Below are positions 51,995-60,838 of a DNA stretch of 64,000 bases, piece by piece. The notes beneath the pieces were generated by a model that was given only the letters and a program-made list of their open reading frames with translations, made no database searches and was not told where the DNA came from. The stretch is from Lachnospiraceae bacterium UBA7076 (GTDB lineage Bacteria > Bacillota > Clostridia > Lachnospirales > Lachnospiraceae). The stretch covers positions 5,296 to 69,295 of the forward strand of contig DKZK01000041.1 of the NCBI GenBank assembly GCA_002493625.1. Direction: 5' to 3'. A program made the position numbers and the translations under genes. Each line of letters opens with the position of its first letter. Positions within the stretch are counted from its first letter, which is position 1.

Positions 51995-53455
51995 TTATAA
52001 TCCCCTTATTACCTTACCGCTTTGATAATAAGAAAGTAAAATATCTACATCCTCCTGTTCTATAATCTCACCCTTCACGGCGATACAGCTCCCCGGCGGA
52101 TATACATATATGTTATTCTCCGCAAAGGTTCCCAGAAGCCCTTTTATCTTCTCGGTTTCCCATTCTTCCTCACTGTACCCATACTTTTCCTCGGATTTCA
52201 CCTGCGCATCCTTGTCCAAATCCTTTAATACCTTATATAAATAATCGAAATCCTCCTCGCTGTCAAAGGGTGTTGATATAAGCACAATATGATGTGTTCC
52301 CGACATCTCGCATATTATGCCATGCCGTCTGAGCTTATCTTCAACAATTATTCCGTATTCCTTCGTACAAAAAACGATACGTGTGCTGTCATATGCAAAA
52401 ATATGACTGTCCCTGTTCTTCAGGTTTTCAGGAAACAACACGATATTTTCAAATTCTGACGCCCTTTTCCTGAAATCTGCCAAAGCTTCAAGATAGCTTC
52501 TGTAATCATAAGAGCAAGCCCAATCTACTGCAAGCTCCATGCTGCAAAGCATAACATAGGAGGGGGAGGACGACATAAATACGGATTTATATTTTTGTAC
52601 CGCCGGATTCAGCAATGGATTTATAACATGGAGCAGCGCCGTCTGGGTCATGGCAGGAAGCGTCTTGTGAAGGCTCTGCACCACAATGTCCGCATATGGT
52701 ATGGCGCTTAAGTTGTCATTTTTATACATAAACGGCAGATGGGCACCGTGCGCCTCGTCCACGATAAGCATGATTCCATAACGATGAAGTATTTTGCTTA
52801 TAGCGCAAATATCGGATATTATTCCCTCATACGTGGGACTTGTAATAACCATTGCCCCTATATCCTTCTGCTCTGCGCATATTGCTTCAAGCTCACTCGT
52901 ATCAATGGAACCATAAATCTCACTTTTATGCCTACTACTTTCATGCCCGCCGCCTTCACCGCTCTGTATCTCAAGCTTTTTATATCCACCGTTTTCACCA
53001 TGGCATACTTCATGCCTTTTATGCCCCCCGTTTTCACCATAGCATGCTTCAAGCCTCTCAGGCTCTATGTAAACAGCCTCAAGTCCTAAAAGCTGCACCG
53101 TATTTATAACGGACTTGTGACAATTTTTTGCCACGATAAGCTTTTTTGCTTGGGTAGCTGCAATTGCCGTCATTATTCCGCAGGTGGCCCCATTAATAAG
53201 ATAATAGCTTGCAAACGTGTTATACACCTTTGCAAGCTCCTTCTGCGACCTGTCTATCATTTCCTCAGGCATATGTAAATCGTCAAGACCGTAAACCTCC
53301 GTTACGTCCATTCCGTAAACGTCAGATATAACCTCCATAACATTTACATTTCTGCTCTTACGGTTAAACCCTTTTCTCTTATGCCCGGGCATGTGCCATG
53401 GGATATTCTGTCCGTCAATATATGACTGTAAACCATTCACAATATGTTTTTTCAA
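51995..53455 (-). CDS. Orn/Lys/Arg decarboxylase-like PLP protein with inserted tandem repeat
   Basis: A 486-aa fold-type I PLP enzyme of the basic amino-acid decarboxylase group (YaaO-like, short form). Landmarks: IPWHMPGHKRKGF, YLINGATCGIMTAI, SPTYEGIISDI, VDEAHGAHLPF and VVQSLHKTLPAMTQTALLH with the PLP lysine. The start is TTG at 53455 with AAAGGAG; no ATG is suitable. Between residues 134 and 172 it has an insertion of three 13-residue repeats (pattern K/R-x-E-x-C-x-GENGG-x-K), absent from family members I know. Substrate (arginine, lysine or ornithine) unknown. Neighbours give no pathway context. Confidence 0.85.
   Translation of the reverse strand: MKKHIVNGLQSYIDGQNIPWHMPGHKRKGFNRKSRNVNVMEVISDVYGMDVTEVYGLDDLHMPEEMIDRSQKELAKVYNTFASYYLINGATCGIMTAIAATQAKKLIVAKNCHKSVINTVQLLGLEAVYIEPERLEACYGENGGHKRHEVCHGENGGYKKLEIQSGEGGGHESSRHKSEIYGSIDTSELEAICAEQKDIGAMVITSPTYEGIISDICAISKILHRYGIMLIVDEAHGAHLPFMYKNDNLSAIPYADIVVQSLHKTLPAMTQTALLHVINPLLNPAVQKYKSVFMSSSPSYVMLCSMELAVDWACSYDYRSYLEALADFRKRASEFENIVLFPENLKNRDSHIFAYDSTRIVFCTKEYGIIVEDKLRRHGIICEMSGTHHIVLISTPFDSEEDFDYLYKVLKDLDKDAQVKSEEKYGYSEEEWETEKIKGLLGTFAENNIYVYPPGSCIAVKGEIIEQEDVDILLSYYQSGKVIRGL
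52940..53056 (-). repeat. 39-bp tandem repeat within the decarboxylase gene
   Basis: Three imperfect 39-bp units encode RLEACYGENGGHK, RHEVCHGENGGYK and KLEIQSGEGGGHE. The insertion falls in the surface loop that follows 'AVYIEPE', before the conserved 'YGSIDTSELE' segment, so it lengthens the loop without breaking the frame. Confidence 0.85.
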
Positions 53456-53564
53456 TGTAATTATGCTCCTTTATACATTGTCTCCGAAAAAGCGGCTGCC
53501 TGCCATAGCATCAACTGTAAATTGACATTACAGGTTCTCTTGGCAGCATAGCTACCCACGAAAC

Positions 53565-55241
53565 TCATGACAGTGTCAGTCCCTCCACATCGGCAAGCGA
53601 GATTATTGTTAGCTCATCATCTGAGAAATCCGCCATATTTACAAGTCTGTTCGCCTGATTATTTATGGCGTTATCCAGATAATTTCTTGCGGAACGGGCA
53701 TTACCAAAGTTCTCAGGCGGATACTCAAGCACCTCATTGAAATATCCCTCTATATGCTTCACAGCCTCATCGGTAATGGTATAATCAAGCTTTGCCGCCC
53801 TGTTGCGCATTATTGTAATAAGCTCCGACGCGCTGTAATTCGGAAATTCTATCGTCCTGTTAAATCTGGAGCGAAGACCCGGATTTGCGTCAAGGAAATC
53901 CTGCATCTCGTCATGATACCCCGCAACAATTACAATAAGGTCGTCACGGAAATCCTCCATCGCCTTATTTAACACATCGATGGCTTCCTTTCCGAAGTCA
54001 CCCTCCTGTCCGGTTGAAAGGGCATAAGCCTCATCAATAAACAAAATGCCGCCCTTTGCCTTTTCCACAACCTCCATAACCTTGATGCCGGTCTGTCCCA
54101 TATATCCCGCAACAAGACCGGAACGATCCACCTCAACAAGCTGACCCTTGGATAAAACTCCAAGGCAGTGGTATATTTTTGCAAGTATTCTTGCCACCGT
54201 GGTTTTTCCTGTACCGGGATTACCGAGGAACACAAGGTGATTGTTTGTAGGTGGAATTTCCAGCCCTTTTTCCTGCCTTATTTTACATATCTTAAGAAGG
54301 TTTACAAGGTTGTTTACCTCCTTTTTTACGCCCAGCATGCCTATAAGACCGTTCAATTCGCTTAACATTTCCTCAAGGCTTACCGCTTCCTCCGCCTCGG
54401 TTATATTGCCAATAAATTTATTCTCATCATTATTTTCTGCCTCCTGTGAAGGGGTTATGTCCGCATCAAGACTTCCGTCTGCTTCCGGCATATCGTGGGT
54501 ATATACATCCATGTTTGCCCCAAAGAAAAAATTACGCGGTTTTTTATCAAGGCGCTCTCTGTCATCCCTTACCAGATCCTGTATTTCATCATATGACGGT
54601 TCACTATACTCCGCCTCGTCATAGCCGTACTTCACAACCTCCTGCTTAACCTTGCTGCCCGGCTTAAATGCTATTGTAGGCTTAAAGGATATCATTTTTC
54701 CCTGAATAATATCAATACTTTCACGAAGCATCATTATATATCCGGAAAGCGCAGCAACCTCGTTGGCGGTTACCTCCTCGTTACATGCAATAAAATCATT
54801 ACCGATATAATTGAATGTCGTTACATACAGCATAATCAAGTCATAGTACTGGTTACTTATTTCTCCCGTCTCAGGTCCCACGTTTGACCTTACAAACGGC
54901 TCTAAGGATACGGGAGGTCTTTCCTTGATTTTTTCAGTTTTTAAATCCCATCTGTCTGCATATTTGGACAATTCCTTAAATGTATACGGCATTTTAAAAA
55001 ATTCGTTTATGTACATTATTTCATCATCTGACAGTTCGCCGTCCGAATATGCAAGGTAGACAAGAAAATTAAGCATATCCGTCCTGTAGGATTCCTCTAA
55101 GGCAACCCTTCCGGCAGTACGGACATACTCAGCCCTTCCAATGCTTACAGCACGCCGATAGCATAAGTCATACATGGCAAGACTTTCCTGTTTTACTTTT
55201 ACCTTCGGCTTTTTAAAACTAAACTTTAAATCCAATGCCAT
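53565..55241 (-). CDS. TerB-like / CbxX-type AAA ATPase
   Basis: A 558-aa cytosolic protein. The N-terminal 130 residues contain a TerB-like helical stretch (NFLVYLAYSDGELSDDEIMY). The C-terminal part from about residue 290 is an AAA+ domain of the CbxX/CfqX/SpoVK type: LIGMLGVKKEVNNLV, Walker A GNPGTGKTTVAR, VAGYMGQTG, Walker B ILFIDEAYALS, sensor VIVAGYHDEM and arginine finger region GLRSRFNRTIEF. Usually such ATPases remodel protein complexes (for example in secretion or sporulation settings). Client unknown here. The linker is acidic and disordered. Start ATG 55241. Confidence 0.88.
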   Translation of the reverse strand: MALDLKFSFKKPKVKVKQESLAMYDLCYRRAVSIGRAEYVRTAGRVALEESYRTDMLNFLVYLAYSDGELSDDEIMYINEFFKMPYTFKELSKYADRWDLKTEKIKERPPVSLEPFVRSNVGPETGEISNQYYDLIMLYVTTFNYIGNDFIACNEEVTANEVAALSGYIMMLRESIDIIQGKMISFKPTIAFKPGSKVKQEVVKYGYDEAEYSEPSYDEIQDLVRDDRERLDKKPRNFFFGANMDVYTHDMPEADGSLDADITPSQEAENNDENKFIGNITEAEEAVSLEEMLSELNGLIGMLGVKKEVNNLVNLLKICKIRQEKGLEIPPTNNHLVFLGNPGTGKTTVARILAKIYHCLGVLSKGQLVEVDRSGLVAGYMGQTGIKVMEVVEKAKGGILFIDEAYALSTGQEGDFGKEAIDVLNKAMEDFRDDLIVIVAGYHDEMQDFLDANPGLRSRFNRTIEFPNYSASELITIMRNRAAKLDYTITDEAVKHIEGYFNEVLEYPPENFGNARSARNYLDNAINNQANRLVNMADFSDDELTIISLADVEGLTLS

Positions 55242-55283
55242 CTCTCTACTCCCAGTAAACTAATCTTATATATATTTCACGTA

Positions 55284-55991
55284 TTATTGCAGCTCCAATG
55301 CTTTAAGCTCATGGTACAGCCTTGCAATGGGCAATCCCACAACATTATTGTAATCTCCGCATATGTCCTTTATGTATATGCCAAAGCTTCCCTGTATTCC
55401 ATACGCTCCCGCCTTGTCCATGCATTCCCCTTTTGCAATGTAATCTTCTATTTCCTTATCCGTCATGGGATAACATGTAACCCTTGTACATTCATAAAAG
55501 CTGTGCGTGAATGCGTTTTCAAATGCATCCGTCCGCTGTATAGACAGGCTTCCAAAAATATCATTCTCATGTATATGCAGTGCCTCAGACTTCCCATTTG
55601 AATCCGGAGCATGCCACACAAAAGAAACCCCTGTATAAACCTCATGGATATTTCCCTGCAAGCTTCTTATCATCTCCACCGCTTCATCAGCCGAGGCAGG
55701 CTTCCCAAGTATATTTCCGCCTATGGAAACAACCGTATCGGCGCCTATGACAAGTATATTTTCCAATGCGGTATTGCTTCCTGTGGAAGCAGCGCATTGA
55801 GATATTTTCTCCGCATACCTCTGATACACATCACTTGCCTTAAGCAAGGAAAGCTTTTGCACAACTATTTCAGACTCTTTATCAACAATTACCTCATCTG
55901 CATGGGAAGGTATAATTTCAAAGGCGTATCCCGCCTGCTCCATAAGCTCACGTCTCCGGGGCGATTGGGATGCCAAAATAATTTTTCTCAT
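55284..55991 (-). CDS. maf: Maf-like nucleoside triphosphate pyrophosphatase
   Basis: A 235-aa Maf/Ham1-superfamily enzyme that hydrolyses non-canonical or excess nucleoside triphosphates (house-cleaning; also connected with septum formation). Family motifs: KIILASQSPRRRELM at the start, VIGADTVVSIGGNILGKP, and MDKAGAYGIQGSFGIYI. The protein is about 40 residues longer than usual because of two polar insertions (around QCAASTGSNTALEN and DSNGKSEALHIHEN). Start ATG 55991 with GTGAGG; the frame extends to 56021 without a ribosome site. Confidence 0.92.
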   Translation of the reverse strand: MRKIILASQSPRRRELMEQAGYAFEIIPSHADEVIVDKESEIVVQKLSLLKASDVYQRYAEKISQCAASTGSNTALENILVIGADTVVSIGGNILGKPASADEAVEMIRSLQGNIHEVYTGVSFVWHAPDSNGKSEALHIHENDIFGSLSIQRTDAFENAFTHSFYECTRVTCYPMTDKEIEDYIAKGECMDKAGAYGIQGSFGIYIKDICGDYNNVVGLPIARLYHELKALELQ

Positions 55992-56058
55992 ATATTGCCT
56001 CACAAACATAAAAAAGCTCATGACTAATTTTACACCAATCAGCCATGAAAGTCAAAGA

Positions 56059-56114
56059 CCCTCGCGGCAGTCGCCAAATAGCTGAAAGCAGTCATTTGGC
56101 TCGTTGCTCGCAGG
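56059..56114. repeat. Short hairpin between acetyltransferase and maf
   Basis: CCTCGCGGCAGTCGCCAAAT and ATTTGGCTCGTTGCTCGCAG form an imperfect stem with the loop AGCTGAAAGCAGTC. It has no T-tract typical of a terminator; it may be an intergenic palindrome or RNA processing site. Confidence 0.5.
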
Positions 56115-56148
56115 AATAAACGGAAAAATTCAACTTTAATAACATTTT

Positions 56149-56712
56149 TTATTTTTTGCTCAAAAATTTCTTTTCAAGCTCAAGCAAATCCATTTTTCTC
56201 TCTTTCATCCTTTTGCATGGGATTCCTACATATATACCCCATGCATCAATACTTTTATTTACCAGGGACATACTGCCTACGGAACAGCCCTCACCGATTG
56301 TTACATCAGGTAATATACTTGACCCGGTGCCGATGATGGAATGTTTTTTTATTGTGACTGTTCCCTCCGTCACATTTCTGAATTTATCGGGAAGCATAGG
56401 ATTTGTTAAAGCCGCTCCGCTGTAATCATCACTTACTCCATACACGACGCAGCGGGATGATAATGTAGTAAAATCCTCCATAATAATACCTGCATCACCG
56501 CCAAACAAACCGCAATATGCGGCAATGTGAATATAACTTCCCAAGCTTATATTTCCGCTTAAAATACAGAAATCATCTATTCTCACATTATCTCCGATGC
56601 TGATTTTGTCTGCTCCGTATATTGTTGCATTTCTGCTTATTAACACATTTTTTCCATAGGACTTCAAGCCTATTTCCTTTAGTTCTTCCTCACTGTAAAA
56701 ACTCGTTTTCAT
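56149..56712 (-). CDS. Left-handed beta-helix acetyltransferase
   Basis: A 187-aa hexapeptide-repeat protein similar to maltose/galactoside O-acetyltransferases and NeuO/WbbJ-type enzymes. Hexapeptide turns run from ISRNATIYGADKISIGDNVRI to IGTGSSILPDVTIGEGCSVG; the acetyl-CoA-binding C-terminus contains GIPCKRMKER. Start ATG 56712, overlapping the TGA of the ArsR gene by one base, so it is translated together with it. The acceptor sugar is unknown; coupling to a metal regulator may be incidental. Confidence 0.88.
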   Translation of the reverse strand: MKTSFYSEEELKEIGLKSYGKNVLISRNATIYGADKISIGDNVRIDDFCILSGNISLGSYIHIAAYCGLFGGDAGIIMEDFTTLSSRCVVYGVSDDYSGAALTNPMLPDKFRNVTEGTVTIKKHSIIGTGSSILPDVTIGEGCSVGSMSLVNKSIDAWGIYVGIPCKRMKERKMDLLELEKKFLSKK

Positions 56713-57080
56713 CAATCATCCTCCTCAATATGCTCGCAGCCCTGCGCAATTATTGTCCGTACATGGTTATCCGCAAGGGAGTAAAAAATGGATTTTCCCT
56801 CCCTCCGGCTTTTCACAAGCTTATTCTGCTTTAAAATTTTGAGCTGGTGCGATATTGCCGACTGGGTCATGTTAAGCGCCGCCGCCAGATCACAGACGCA
56901 GACCTCCGCCTCAAAAAGCACGAACAAAATCCGTATTCTCGTGGAATCCCCAAAAACCTTAAAAAGCTCCGCCAAATCATAAAGCTCCGTTTCCGGGGGC
57001 ATTTTTTCATTAACGATTTTTAAGAGATGGTCGTGTACCTCTACCGTATCACAGCATTCTATTTTCTTTGCTTCTGCCAC
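56712..57080 (-). CDS. ArsR/SmtB-family metal repressor (CadC-like)
   Basis: A 122-aa winged-helix repressor. Metal-binding elements: EVCVCDLAAAL (alpha 3 Cys pair as in CadC), N-terminal ECC (Cys9-Cys10) and the alpha 5 motif DNHVRTIIAQGCEHIEE (Asp/His/His/Glu). The recognition helix is MTQSAISHQLKILKQ. It should release DNA on binding Zn, Cd or Pb. It reads from GTG 57080 with GGGTGA upstream, and lies downstream of the P1B ATPase gene, separated by the 200-bp palindrome, so it may not share the transcript. Confidence 0.9.
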   Translation of the reverse strand: MAEAKKIECCDTVEVHDHLLKIVNEKMPPETELYDLAELFKVFGDSTRIRILFVLFEAEVCVCDLAAALNMTQSAISHQLKILKQNKLVKSRREGKSIFYSLADNHVRTIIAQGCEHIEEDD

Positions 57081-57105
57081 ATAATCACCCTTTCATTAAT
57101 ATAAT

Positions 57106-57305
57106 CAATTGCGAAACTCCATTTTGTCAAAATTTGAGTTGTAGAAAATATACAATTTCATAAGCAAGGTGCTTTGGAGCCGCCAGCGCTTAGCGAGGTA
57201 TTTTCGAGCTTAGCGCCGTTGCGAGCGACAAGCAGCGCAAGCGTGCCTTACGTTGAATTGTATATTTTCTACAACGTATTATATGAAAACAAAGTTTCGC
57301 AATTG
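57106..57305. repeat. Family 3 palindrome, 200 bp
   Basis: Outer arms CAATTGCGAAACT (57106-57118) and AGTTTCGCAATTG (57293-57305); inner perfect 19-bp arms TTGTAGAAAATATACAATT (57139-57157) and its complement (57256-57274). The G+C-rich centre contains AGCGCTTAGCGAGG and CGAGCTTAGCGCC, themselves complementary. It ends one base from the ATPase stop codon. Fragments GCGAAACT-TTGTTTT recur at 51924-51938 and 60222-60236, perhaps solo ends of the same family. Confidence 0.8.
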
Positions 57306-57306
57306 C

Positions 57307-59178
57307 CTAATTACATCTCCGCACAAACAGCGCCCTTATGGCGTTTATAACCGCAATAACCATTACGCCCACATCGGCAAATATTGCAAGCCACATATTG
57401 GCAATTCCCAACGCTCCCAGAACAAGGCATATAAGCTTAATGCCGATTGCAAAATAAATATTTTCGTATACAATTCTCAAGCATTTTCTTGCAATTCCGA
57501 TTGCAACAGGTATCTTAAGCGGGTCATCGTCCATAAGCACGATATCCGCCGCCTCAATAGCAGCATCCGAGCCAAGCGCCCCCATTGCAATACCGATGTC
57601 CGCCCTTGAAAGCACAGGCGCATCATTTATTCCGTCGCCTACAAATGCAAGCTTTTCCTTTTCTCCCTTTTGATCCAGAAGCTCCTCAACCTTGGAGACC
57701 TTATCAGCAGGAAGAAGCTCACTGTAAACCTCTGATATGCCGAGGGTATCTGCAACATTTTCGGCAACAGCCCCCGCATCTCCCGTAAGCATAACCGTCT
57801 TTTTGATGCCTGCCTTATAAAGTCCTTCTATTGCAGCCTTTGCACTTGGCTTTATCATATCGGAAATGAGAATGTGCCCCGCATATTTTCCATCTATGGC
57901 AACATGTACTATCGTCCCCACATGGTGACAATCCTTATATTCTATGCCGAGCTTTTGCATAAGCTTACCGTTTCCCGCCACAACGCTTATGCCATCCACC
58001 TTTGCCGTCACGCCATGACCGCTTATCTCCTCAAGGTCTGTCACCCTGCTTTTGTCAGCAGGCTTTCCGTAAGCCGCAAGCAGGCTTTTACTTATGGGGT
58101 GGGAGGAATAGCTTTCCGCAAGGGCAGCATACTCAATCAGCTTTTCATTTTCAAGCTCATTGTGGTGTATGCCTGCAACCTCAAAAACTCCCTTTGTCAT
58201 GGTCCCCGTCTTATCAAATACAATATACTTTACCCTGGACAATGTTTCAAGATAATTCGAGCCTTTCACAAGCACTCCCTGTTTGCCGGCGCCTCCTATG
58301 CCCGCAAAGAAGCTTAACGGTATACTGATTACAAGAGCGCATGGACAGCTTATTACAAGAAATGTAAGCGCTCTGTACACCCATACACCCCACTCAGGCG
58401 AAGCGCTCATAAACAGCATTCTTGCAAGAGGCGGTAAAACCGCGAGGGCAAGAGCGCTGTAGCAGACAGCAGGGGTATAATACTTTGCAAATTTCGAAAT
58501 AAAATTTTCTGATTTTGATTTTTTGGAGCTTGAATTTTCCACAAGATCCAAAATCTTTGAAACCGTAGATTCCCCAAACTCCCGCGTCGTTTTTATTTTA
58601 AGCACTCCCGACATATTTATACAGCCGCTTATAACCTCGTCGCCTGCTTTCGCATCTCTCGGAGCGCTCTCGCCCGTAAGCGCGCTTGTGTTCAGAGACG
58701 CATTTCCCTCCACTATAATTCCGTCAATGGGGATTTTCTCGCCCGGCTTTACGATAATAATCTCTCCTATGGCAACCTCGTCAGGGTCAACCGCCACTAT
58801 ATCCCCGTCTCTTTCAATATTTGCGTAATCAGGACGGATGTCCATAAGCGCGCTTATATTCCTTCTGCTCTTTCCCACTGCATAGCTTTGAAAAAGCTCG
58901 CCAATCTGATAAAACAGCATAACGGCTACGCCTTCTTTATATTCACCAAGACATACGGCTCCCACAGTTGCAACAGCCATAAGAAAATTCTCGTCAAAAA
59001 CCTGTCTGTTTAAAATACCCTTAAATGCTTTCTTTAATATATCATAGCCAATCACTATGTAGGGTATCATATAAAGCCCGAAGGCAAGCCAGCCGGAAAC
59101 AGAAAGAAATGAAAAGCCAATCATAAGGACTGCTGCCACTATAATTCTTATAAGCACCTTTTTCTGCTTTTTTGTCAT
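57307..59178 (-). CDS. P1B-type heavy-metal ATPase (Zn/Cd/Pb class)
   Basis: A 623-aa efflux pump with eight membrane helices. TGES actuator loop (ALTGESAP, 168-170), CPC metal motif in TM6 (ISCPCALV, Cys278 and Cys280), phosphorylation site FDKTGTMTKG (Asp322), SSHPIS (HP motif) and GDGINDAPVL. TM7 and TM8 show GIKLICLVLG and FADVGVMV, the Lys/Asp pair typical of the ZntA (P1B-2) class, so Zn/Cd/Pb rather than Cu is likely. There is no N-terminal metal-binding domain; a separate HMA protein gene lies just upstream, with a family 1 palindrome between. RBS GAGGTGA. Confidence 0.93.
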   Translation of the reverse strand: MTKKQKKVLIRIIVAAVLMIGFSFLSVSGWLAFGLYMIPYIVIGYDILKKAFKGILNRQVFDENFLMAVATVGAVCLGEYKEGVAVMLFYQIGELFQSYAVGKSRRNISALMDIRPDYANIERDGDIVAVDPDEVAIGEIIIVKPGEKIPIDGIIVEGNASLNTSALTGESAPRDAKAGDEVISGCINMSGVLKIKTTREFGESTVSKILDLVENSSSKKSKSENFISKFAKYYTPAVCYSALALAVLPPLARMLFMSASPEWGVWVYRALTFLVISCPCALVISIPLSFFAGIGGAGKQGVLVKGSNYLETLSRVKYIVFDKTGTMTKGVFEVAGIHHNELENEKLIEYAALAESYSSHPISKSLLAAYGKPADKSRVTDLEEISGHGVTAKVDGISVVAGNGKLMQKLGIEYKDCHHVGTIVHVAIDGKYAGHILISDMIKPSAKAAIEGLYKAGIKKTVMLTGDAGAVAENVADTLGISEVYSELLPADKVSKVEELLDQKGEKEKLAFVGDGINDAPVLSRADIGIAMGALGSDAAIEAADIVLMDDDPLKIPVAIGIARKCLRIVYENIYFAIGIKLICLVLGALGIANMWLAIFADVGVMVIAVINAIRALFVRRCN

Positions 59179-59213
59179 AATTTATCACCTCTGATATTTT
59201 ACTTAACAGACAT

Positions 59214-59353
59214 GGGCTGTCGCAATAAGGATTTGTTTTCTTAGTAACTATGCCTTTTAAACAAAGAAAAGCGGAAGCTAAGTAACACGTTGGAGCGTTC
59301 TTTGTTTAAAATGCATAATGAAAGAGCATTAAAATCCTTATTGCGACAGTCCC
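59214..59353. repeat. Family 1 palindromic element, copy 3
   Basis: A 140-bp inverted repeat with ends GGGCTGTCGCAATAAGG and CCTTATTGCGACAGTCCC, same orientation and almost the same sequence as copy 1 (ACAAAGAAAAGCGGAAGC and CACGTTGGAGCGTTCTTT in the loop). It splits the HMA protein gene from its ATPase gene and is 12 bp downstream of the HMA stop. Confidence 0.9.
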
Positions 59354-59364
59354 ATAACTATTAC

Positions 59365-59583
59365 TTAAATATATATTTCACAGTCATCCTCAACCTTTTT
59401 ACAGCTTTTAAGTACATCCTTCATAACTGCCTTCGGGTCGCTTCCCTCATCAAATTCCACATTCATCTTAAGCGTCATAAAATTGACGGTTGCATCCTTA
59501 ACCCCTGCCGTCTTTTTGGCAGCCTCCTCCATCTTATTTGCGCAGTTTGCACAGTCCACTTCAATTTTGTAAGTTTTTTTCAT
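59365..59583 (-). CDS. Heavy-metal-associated (HMA) domain protein
   Basis: A 72-aa single ferredoxin-like HMA domain with the metal site DCANCANKMEE (CxxC), preceded by KKTYKIEV and followed by the standard GVKDATVNF strand. Extra cysteines near the C-terminus (SCKKVEDDC) could add ligands. It probably supplies or senses metal for the ATPase encoded immediately downstream, in place of the N-terminal domain that pump lacks. The acidic tail (EDDCEIYI) favours a Zn/Cd-type rather than a Cu chaperone, by analogy. Confidence 0.9.
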   Translation of the reverse strand: MKKTYKIEVDCANCANKMEEAAKKTAGVKDATVNFMTLKMNVEFDEGSDPKAVMKDVLKSCKKVEDDCEIYI

Positions 59584-59753
59584 ACTATTATTCCTCGCTT
59601 TCCAATAAATATTTTACGCTCATTCGTTTTATCTTATGAACAATCATTCATATGTTTGATTATATTATAGCTGCTGTGACGTATTTGTCAAGGGGTATTG
59701 TTTACTTTTTCTTCCTACTTTTTCTTCCTATTTTTTCTTCATTATACAAAAAT

Positions 59754-60188
59754 TTAACGAGCTGATGTTTCTTCCAAATATCTTATTGGATTTTGACAAA
59801 ACTTATTTGCCTTTGAACTTTTCATCAATTCTACTACTTCATTTCTATCTGGAGGATATATTTTACCCTTGTATAAAATCATTCCCTCCATTTTTATAAA
59901 AAAGTTTAATATCCGGTCTAATAATTTTTTAGATAATGAACGCAAATCAAATCTACAGCTTATCTCCTGCACGAAACCATTTTCATACAAAAGCCGAATG
60001 CATGTCTCGTTATCCTTTCCATATTGAACTATATCCTGTGCCCAGCTTTCCTGCTTCTCCAAAAAATCTATATTTATTGAAGCTATACTGCGTGCATTCC
60101 ATGATAATATTTCATCTTTATCTGACAATTCACACATTTCTATTTTCTGTTTTGGTACCAAATAGCAGTCAAACTGCCACAATGCCAT
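59754..60188 (-). CDS. Hypothetical protein, possible immunity protein
   Basis: A 144-aa soluble protein starting MALWQFDCYLVPK (ATG 60188, AAAGGGGAATAG upstream). It has a mixed alpha/beta pattern and ends with YPPDRNEVVELMKSSKANKF. I do not recognise the family. Short, acidic, cytosolic genes of this style at the 3' end of a polymorphic-toxin region are commonly immunity proteins, and its direction and position fit that; the evidence is contextual only. Confidence 0.6.
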   Translation of the reverse strand: MALWQFDCYLVPKQKIEMCELSDKDEILSWNARSIASINIDFLEKQESWAQDIVQYGKDNETCIRLLYENGFVQEISCRFDLRSLSKKLLDRILNFFIKMEGMILYKGKIYPPDRNEVVELMKSSKANKFCQNPIRYLEETSAR

Positions 60189-60289
60189 ATCTATTCCCCT
60201 TTTCAAATCATATAAGCGTTTGCGAAACTAAGTTTTTCTGTATTAAATTCAATCTGACCCATAAACGGAAGGTGGTATCATCTCAATCT

Positions 60290-60754
60290 TCACTCAATAC
60301 CTTCCACATGTGTTCTTAAAAAATCAAAATATTTTTGTCCATCATCATTTCCGTCCTCATCAGGCTCGAAGATTTCTTTTCCCTCCATCATATATGCCCT
60401 GAGCAAATATTCTGTGGCGTTTTTTTCATCTCCGATTTCTAAACAGCATTCTCCCAGCCGAAGCATGATAAACGGATTTCCATACCCCTCGCCGCTCAGA
60501 TTTCCTCTTGCTTTATCAAAGCATTCGTGTGCCTTTGCATATAGTTTCTTTTGGAAATAAACATCGCCAATGGCAGCTAAAAACCATATGGTTTCACTGT
60601 AATACTGTTGCGGCTCCGGTATGAGATTAAGCCCTTCCTGCCATATCCGGATAGCTTCCTCATATTGTCCTTCTTCCTCAAGCCGGTTGCCTTTTTCTGC
60701 TAATTCATCCAGCTTAGTTTTCAATTCCGGCGTTATTTCATCATCAATTCCCAT
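60290..60754 (-). CDS. TPR-like protein, possible immunity protein
   Basis: A 154-aa all-helical protein with about three tetratricopeptide-like repeats: GNRLEEEGQYEEAIRIWQEG, GDVYFQKKLYAKAHECFDKA and GECCLEIGDEKNATEYLLRA. Start ATG 60754 directly behind GGAGGAAGG. TPR immunity proteins that neutralise contact-dependent toxins have been described in polymorphic-toxin loci; this location is consistent. No signal peptide. Alternatively a general scaffold protein. Confidence 0.75.
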   Translation of the reverse strand: MGIDDEITPELKTKLDELAEKGNRLEEEGQYEEAIRIWQEGLNLIPEPQQYYSETIWFLAAIGDVYFQKKLYAKAHECFDKARGNLSGEGYGNPFIMLRLGECCLEIGDEKNATEYLLRAYMMEGKEIFEPDEDGNDDGQKYFDFLRTHVEGIE

Positions 60755-60838
60755 TTCCTTCCTCCTTTGAAAATAATCCAATAACTATACCTCCCAAATC
60801 CCGACTTATCGCACCGCTTACAAAATTTTCCTTTGACA

